DNA from: UBA3478 sp964217345
GTDB taxonomy: Bacteria > Bacteroidota > Bacteroidia > Flavobacteriales > Flavobacteriaceae
Direction: 5' to 3'
Assembly: GCA_964217345.1 (NCBI GenBank)
Contig: CAXPJI010000002.1
Coordinates: 1 to 35,454 of the forward strand
Length of the DNA: 35,454 nt
The notes under the pieces were generated by a model. The model was not told where the DNA came from and made no database searches. It worked only from the letters and a program-made list of their open reading frames with translations. Shown here piece after piece: positions 32,301 through 35,454 of the stretch. The position numbers and the translations under genes were made by a program. Each line of letters begins with the position of its first letter. The first letter of the stretch is position 1.

Positions 32301-33545
32301 TTGAAGTTACTTGCTCAATTTCTCGAACAAAATGCTGGGCTTGAGCAAGCCAAAATCTTACTTGCCTTTAGTTCAGGACTCGATAGTCGAGTCCTGGCTA
32401 ATTTACTTTACTCGGCTAAGATTGAATTTCAAATTGCCCATGTCAACTACCAATTAAGAGGAGACGATAGTGAATTAGATGCAGCGTTTGCACGAGATTG
32501 CGCAGAACAGTATAACGTTCCTTTTCACTACCTAGAAGCTCCCATAAGTAAAGCATCTGGTATTCAAGAAAAGGCTCGTTCCATTCGATACGAGTGGTTT
32601 CAGTCTCTTCTTAGCGAAAATCAACTAACTCATATTGCAACCGCACATCATTTAGATGATGCCATTGAAACAGGACTAATTCATTGGTTCAGAGGAATGC
32701 ATTTAATGCAGTTTAAGAGTCTCTCTAATCAAGGTGTAGTAATTAGACCGCTCATTACTTTTCGTAAAAAGGATTTACTGCTTTACGCTGGAGAAAATGG
32801 ATTAAATTGGAGAGAAGATGTTTCTAATCAGTCCAATGATTACTTACGCAACATTCTGAGAAATCAGGTAATTCCCGCTGTTGAAGCAAATCTTCCTGAT
32901 GTTCGTAAACGGCTGAAGTATTCTATTAGTTCGCTTAATTCTTCTGCCTTATTATTAGAAGATTACCGTAATCTTTTATGGAACGATATCGCAAAGCAAA
33001 AAGAAAATGACATCTGGTACTTAGATATTCTAAAACTGAGTAGACTTCAACCAAACAAGGCCTATCTAGAACTGTTGTTTTCACCTTATGGGGTTGTTGA
33101 TACAACAGCACTTGTCAGCCTTTATGCTGCCGAGAATAGTAAGTATATCACCTTGGGGGATTATACCTTATTCAAATTTGAAGGAGATTTAATCTTTGCT
33201 AATTTGAATCTTCTTACCCCGTACAACAGGTTTGAGATTGTCAAGAATTCGAATCGAAAAGTAACTGAATTAGATCCTAATGAAATTTTAATCAATGGCT
33301 CAGTCGTTAAACATTCGTTACAGCTGAGACTATGGAATTCTGAGGATTCTATCTATTTAGAAAAAGGTGGTACAAAGAAAGTTTCGAAGTTTCTGAGGGA
33401 TCTTAAGATTAATCCAGTAGACAAAAAAAGAATGGTAGTCATCAAGGATGGAGAGGAGACCGTGTCGGTTATTGGTCATTATCTACATCCAGATTACCTA
33501 CCGTTAGATAAGGATCCTTTAAATTGGCTTATCAGATGTTATTAA
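32301..33545 (+). CDS. tilS: tRNA(Ile)-lysidine synthase
   Basis: A 414-residue PP-loop enzyme that adds lysine to C34 of tRNA-Ile(CAU) so it reads AUA. The PP-loop is SSGLDS (24-29), with serine where SGGxDS has glycine. Other motifs: IAHVNYQLRGDDSELD, ATAHHLDDAIET, WREDVSNQSNDYLRNILRNQVIP, and the C-terminal KKVSKFLRDLKINPVDKKRM. The start is TTG at 32301: no ATG occurs before the conserved domain, and the frame begins 3 bases after the lpdA stop. The 3' end overlaps dsbD by 10 bases. Confidence 0.93.
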   Translation: MKLLAQFLEQNAGLEQAKILLAFSSGLDSRVLANLLYSAKIEFQIAHVNYQLRGDDSELDAAFARDCAEQYNVPFHYLEAPISKASGIQEKARSIRYEWFQSLLSENQLTHIATAHHLDDAIETGLIHWFRGMHLMQFKSLSNQGVVIRPLITFRKKDLLLYAGENGLNWREDVSNQSNDYLRNILRNQVIPAVEANLPDVRKRLKYSISSLNSSALLLEDYRNLLWNDIAKQKENDIWYLDILKLSRLQPNKAYLELLFSPYGVVDTTALVSLYAAENSKYITLGDYTLFKFEGDLIFANLNLLTPYNRFEIVKNSNRKVTELDPNEILINGSVVKHSLQLRLWNSEDSIYLEKGGTKKVSKFLRDLKINPVDKKRMVVIKDGEETVSVIGHYLHPDYLPLDKDPLNWLIRCY

Positions 33546-35454
33546 GAGTTGTTTTTTATTTCTTAACCCTTCTTCAAGGGATCGGGCTCGGTACGGTTAG
33601 TACCGATGATGTAGTTATTTGGGATACTAAGGTAGAACGCACAGCGGAGGGTGATTATAGATTATTCTTTGAAGCAAGTATTAAGGAAGGATGGTATATT
33701 TTTTCTCAACACTCGCCAGAAGGCGGAAGTCAGCCAGCTTTTTTTGAGTTTGAAAATTCTAAAAATTTCGAGCGAATAGGCCAAGTTGTTGAGTCTGAGT
33801 CTATTCCTAGTTACAACGAAGTTTTTGATGTTACCGAACTGATTTTTAAACAAAAAGCTTCATTTTATCAAGACATTAAGCTTTTAGAGCCTGGTGCAGT
33901 CGTAAATACCACTTTGTATTATCAAGTTTGTCAAACCGTATGTATAGCCGCTACAGAGACCTTTCGATTTGAACTTGGCCATGTAATCCCCGCTCAAACC
34001 AATACTAATGAGGTGAATAGATCGGTAGATGAACTTAGGGTTCCTTTAAAAAATACTGATCGATTATCTACTGCGATTGTTCAAGCAAAGAGCAATAGGT
34101 TTTCTGCTTGGTGGATCGGATTTATAGGAGGTTTGATTGCTTTATTAACCCCTTGTGTCTTTCCCTTAATTCCTCTAACCACTTCTTACTTTAGTGCAGC
34201 TAAAAGTCGCAATCACGCTTTCTTTTATGGCTTAGCGATTGTGTTCATATATACCTTATTAGGATTTCCATTTCTTTTGGGTTGGTCGAAAGATGCTCAA
34301 ATTCTCAATGAATTAGCTTCTAATCTTTGGGTAAACATAACCTTGTTTATTGTACTCATCGGTTTCGCATTTTCATTTATCTCGGGTAAAGAAATTCAAC
34401 TACCGCAATCTTGGATGCAAAAGATAGATAAGCAGGCTAATAATTCTAAAGGTATACTTGCCATTCTATTTATGGCTTTAACCTTGGTACTAGTCTCTTT
34501 CTCCTGTACGGGTCCAATTTTGGGGGCAGCCTTGGGTACCTTACTTACTGGTAATGGAGCTGAACTAGGAGTAAACCTAACTCTTGTATTTAACGGCTTT
34601 GGATTTGGACTTGGGGTTCCTTTTACTCTTGCGGCTTATTTTCCTTCAGTTCTTAAAAAATTACCTAAATCGGGTCAATGGATGAAAGAATTAAAGGTAG
34701 GACTTGGAGTCGTTGAGGCCTTTCTAGCGTTTAAATTCTTATCCAATGCAGATCTAATAGGAAAGTGGGGAATCTTCAAGCTTGAATACATGCTTGGTCT
34801 GTGGATGTTGCTATGGCTCGGTTTGCTTGCTTATTATTTAATCCGTTTCATTCAAGATAAAGTTATTGGGGTAGTGAGGGGAGTGTTTTCTATTTTAAGT
34901 ATTTATCTGCTTGTGTTGATCATTTCAGGATTTTCATCCGTTTCAAACCTTGGGTTTTTAAGTGCCTTTGCACCCCCTTCGTATTACAATCTGCAATTTC
35001 AAGAAGATGCGGGTTGCCCATTAGGGCTTAATTGTTTTCACGATTTAGAATCAGGAATTGAGGAGGCGAAGGAGGAAGGCAAACCTATACTACTTGATTT
35101 TACTGGATATTCTTGTGTTAACTGTCGAAAGATGGAATCAGATGTCTGGTCAGATCCTGAAATTTATGAGTTGCTAGATAAGAAATTTGTCATCATTAGC
35201 TTGTATGTAGATGACCGTGAAAAATTAAACGATGATAGAGCAGGGACTTATCTTTTATCTAATGGTGGAACTAAAGAAGTGAAAACCATAGGTCAATACT
35301 ACTCGCTTTTTCAAGGGGTTAATTTTAAGGTGATTTCTCAACCCTATTATGTACCCGTCAGTTCGAACTATGACCTTTTAAATACGCCGGTTCAAATGAC
35401 TTCAATTGCCGATTTTAAAGGGTTCTTAGACGCTTCTTTGAAAGCCTTTGAGGC
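33536..35454 (+). CDS. dsbD: Thiol:disulfide interchange protein DsbD (partial, C-terminus outside window)
   Basis: At least 639 codons, still open at the window end. It carries electrons from cytoplasmic thioredoxin to periplasmic thiol proteins. After a short signal (about 1-18) comes the alpha domain with C132-x3-C136, then the membrane beta domain with eight hydrophobic segments and the redox cysteines C207 (LLTPCVFPLIPLTT) and C324 (FSCTGPILG), then the thioredoxin-like gamma domain with C527-V-N-C530. Only a few residues of the C-terminus are missing. The ATG at 33536 overlaps tilS by 10 bases, so translation is probably coupled. The frame is missed by short-ORF lists because its stop is beyond the edge. 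Confidence 0.93.
   Translation, partial: MLLRVVFYFLTLLQGIGLGTVSTDDVVIWDTKVERTAEGDYRLFFEASIKEGWYIFSQHSPEGGSQPAFFEFENSKNFERIGQVVESESIPSYNEVFDVTELIFKQKASFYQDIKLLEPGAVVNTTLYYQVCQTVCIAATETFRFELGHVIPAQTNTNEVNRSVDELRVPLKNTDRLSTAIVQAKSNRFSAWWIGFIGGLIALLTPCVFPLIPLTTSYFSAAKSRNHAFFYGLAIVFIYTLLGFPFLLGWSKDAQILNELASNLWVNITLFIVLIGFAFSFISGKEIQLPQSWMQKIDKQANNSKGILAILFMALTLVLVSFSCTGPILGAALGTLLTGNGAELGVNLTLVFNGFGFGLGVPFTLAAYFPSVLKKLPKSGQWMKELKVGLGVVEAFLAFKFLSNADLIGKWGIFKLEYMLGLWMLLWLGLLAYYLIRFIQDKVIGVVRGVFSILSIYLLVLIISGFSSVSNLGFLSAFAPPSYYNLQFQEDAGCPLGLNCFHDLESGIEEAKEEGKPILLDFTGYSCVNCRKMESDVWSDPEIYELLDKKFVIISLYVDDREKLNDDRAGTYLLSNGGTKEVKTIGQYYSLFQGVNFKVISQPYYVPVSSNYDLLNTPVQMTSIADFKGFLDASLKAFE

Noticed and set aside
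33662..33853. 63-codon open frame on the minus strand
   Set aside because: It is antisense to the conserved alpha domain of dsbD, whose plus-strand frame is open through the window end.

Overview
The window is a stretch of core chromosome from a member of the Bacteroidota, most likely class Flavobacteriia, order Flavobacteriales; family and genus cannot be fixed from the sequence. Reasons: moderately AT-rich DNA, very tight packing (no gene-free stretch above 300 bases), Bacteroidota-type promoters of the form TTTG-spacer-TAnnTTTG, few Shine-Dalgarno sequences, secreted proteins and lipoproteins with short N-terminal signals, and protein variants I associate with Flavobacteriia (single-chain serine dehydratase, single-chain FtsK, a RibB with a decayed RibA half, an ABC-F protein with a lost second Walker A). 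I see no prophage, insertion sequence, CRISPR array or genomic island.

Layout. 1-2124 (minus): oxidoreductase, YggS-type PLP protein and an exonuclease cut by the window edge. 2190-3906: pcm (plus) converging on a TetR-smpB pair (minus). 3942-6497 clpB (minus), divergent from glyA (6696-7970, plus). 7956-9017: secreted glutaminyl cyclotransferase (minus). 9078-9176: small SRP RNA with a near-perfect promoter, followed on the plus strand by a short-chain dehydrogenase, a TalC-type transaldolase and an ABC-F ATPase (to 12279). 12276-17001 (minus): an unknown two-helix membrane protein, pheT, an RluA-type pseudouridine synthase and panB. 17039-18902: small secreted NTF2-like protein converging on serine dehydratase. 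19012-21898 (plus): dnaK with terminator, tRNA-Ser(UGA) with its own promoter and terminator, and a DUF481-like outer-membrane protein. 21951-22823 (minus): lipoprotein TIM-barrel isomerase; 22922-23674 (plus): TSUP permease on an apparently leaderless transcript. 23671-30786 (minus): operon nhaC-ftsK-lolA-lptG-ribB. 30894-35454 (plus): lpdA-tilS-dsbD, the last cut by the window edge.

Functionally the region mixes translation and RNA metabolism (smpB, pheT, tilS, RluA-type enzyme, SRP RNA, tRNA-Ser, ABC-F), proteostasis (clpB, dnaK, pcm, dsbD), central metabolism and cofactors (glyA, serine dehydratase, transaldolase, panB, ribB, lpdA) and envelope biogenesis (lolA, lptG, ftsK).

No undescribed multi-gene system is evident. 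The most interesting signals are regulatory and structural. dnaK and clpB lack the usual TAnnTTTG promoter but share TGGC-N7-TTGAC elements with sigma-54-like spacing, together with TGACA-N3-TGTCA-like inverted repeats. The ABC-F protein has lost one composite ATP site on both faces. The RibA half of the riboflavin enzyme has lost its zinc and catalytic motifs. A TetR-type operator candidate overlaps the clpB stop codon.
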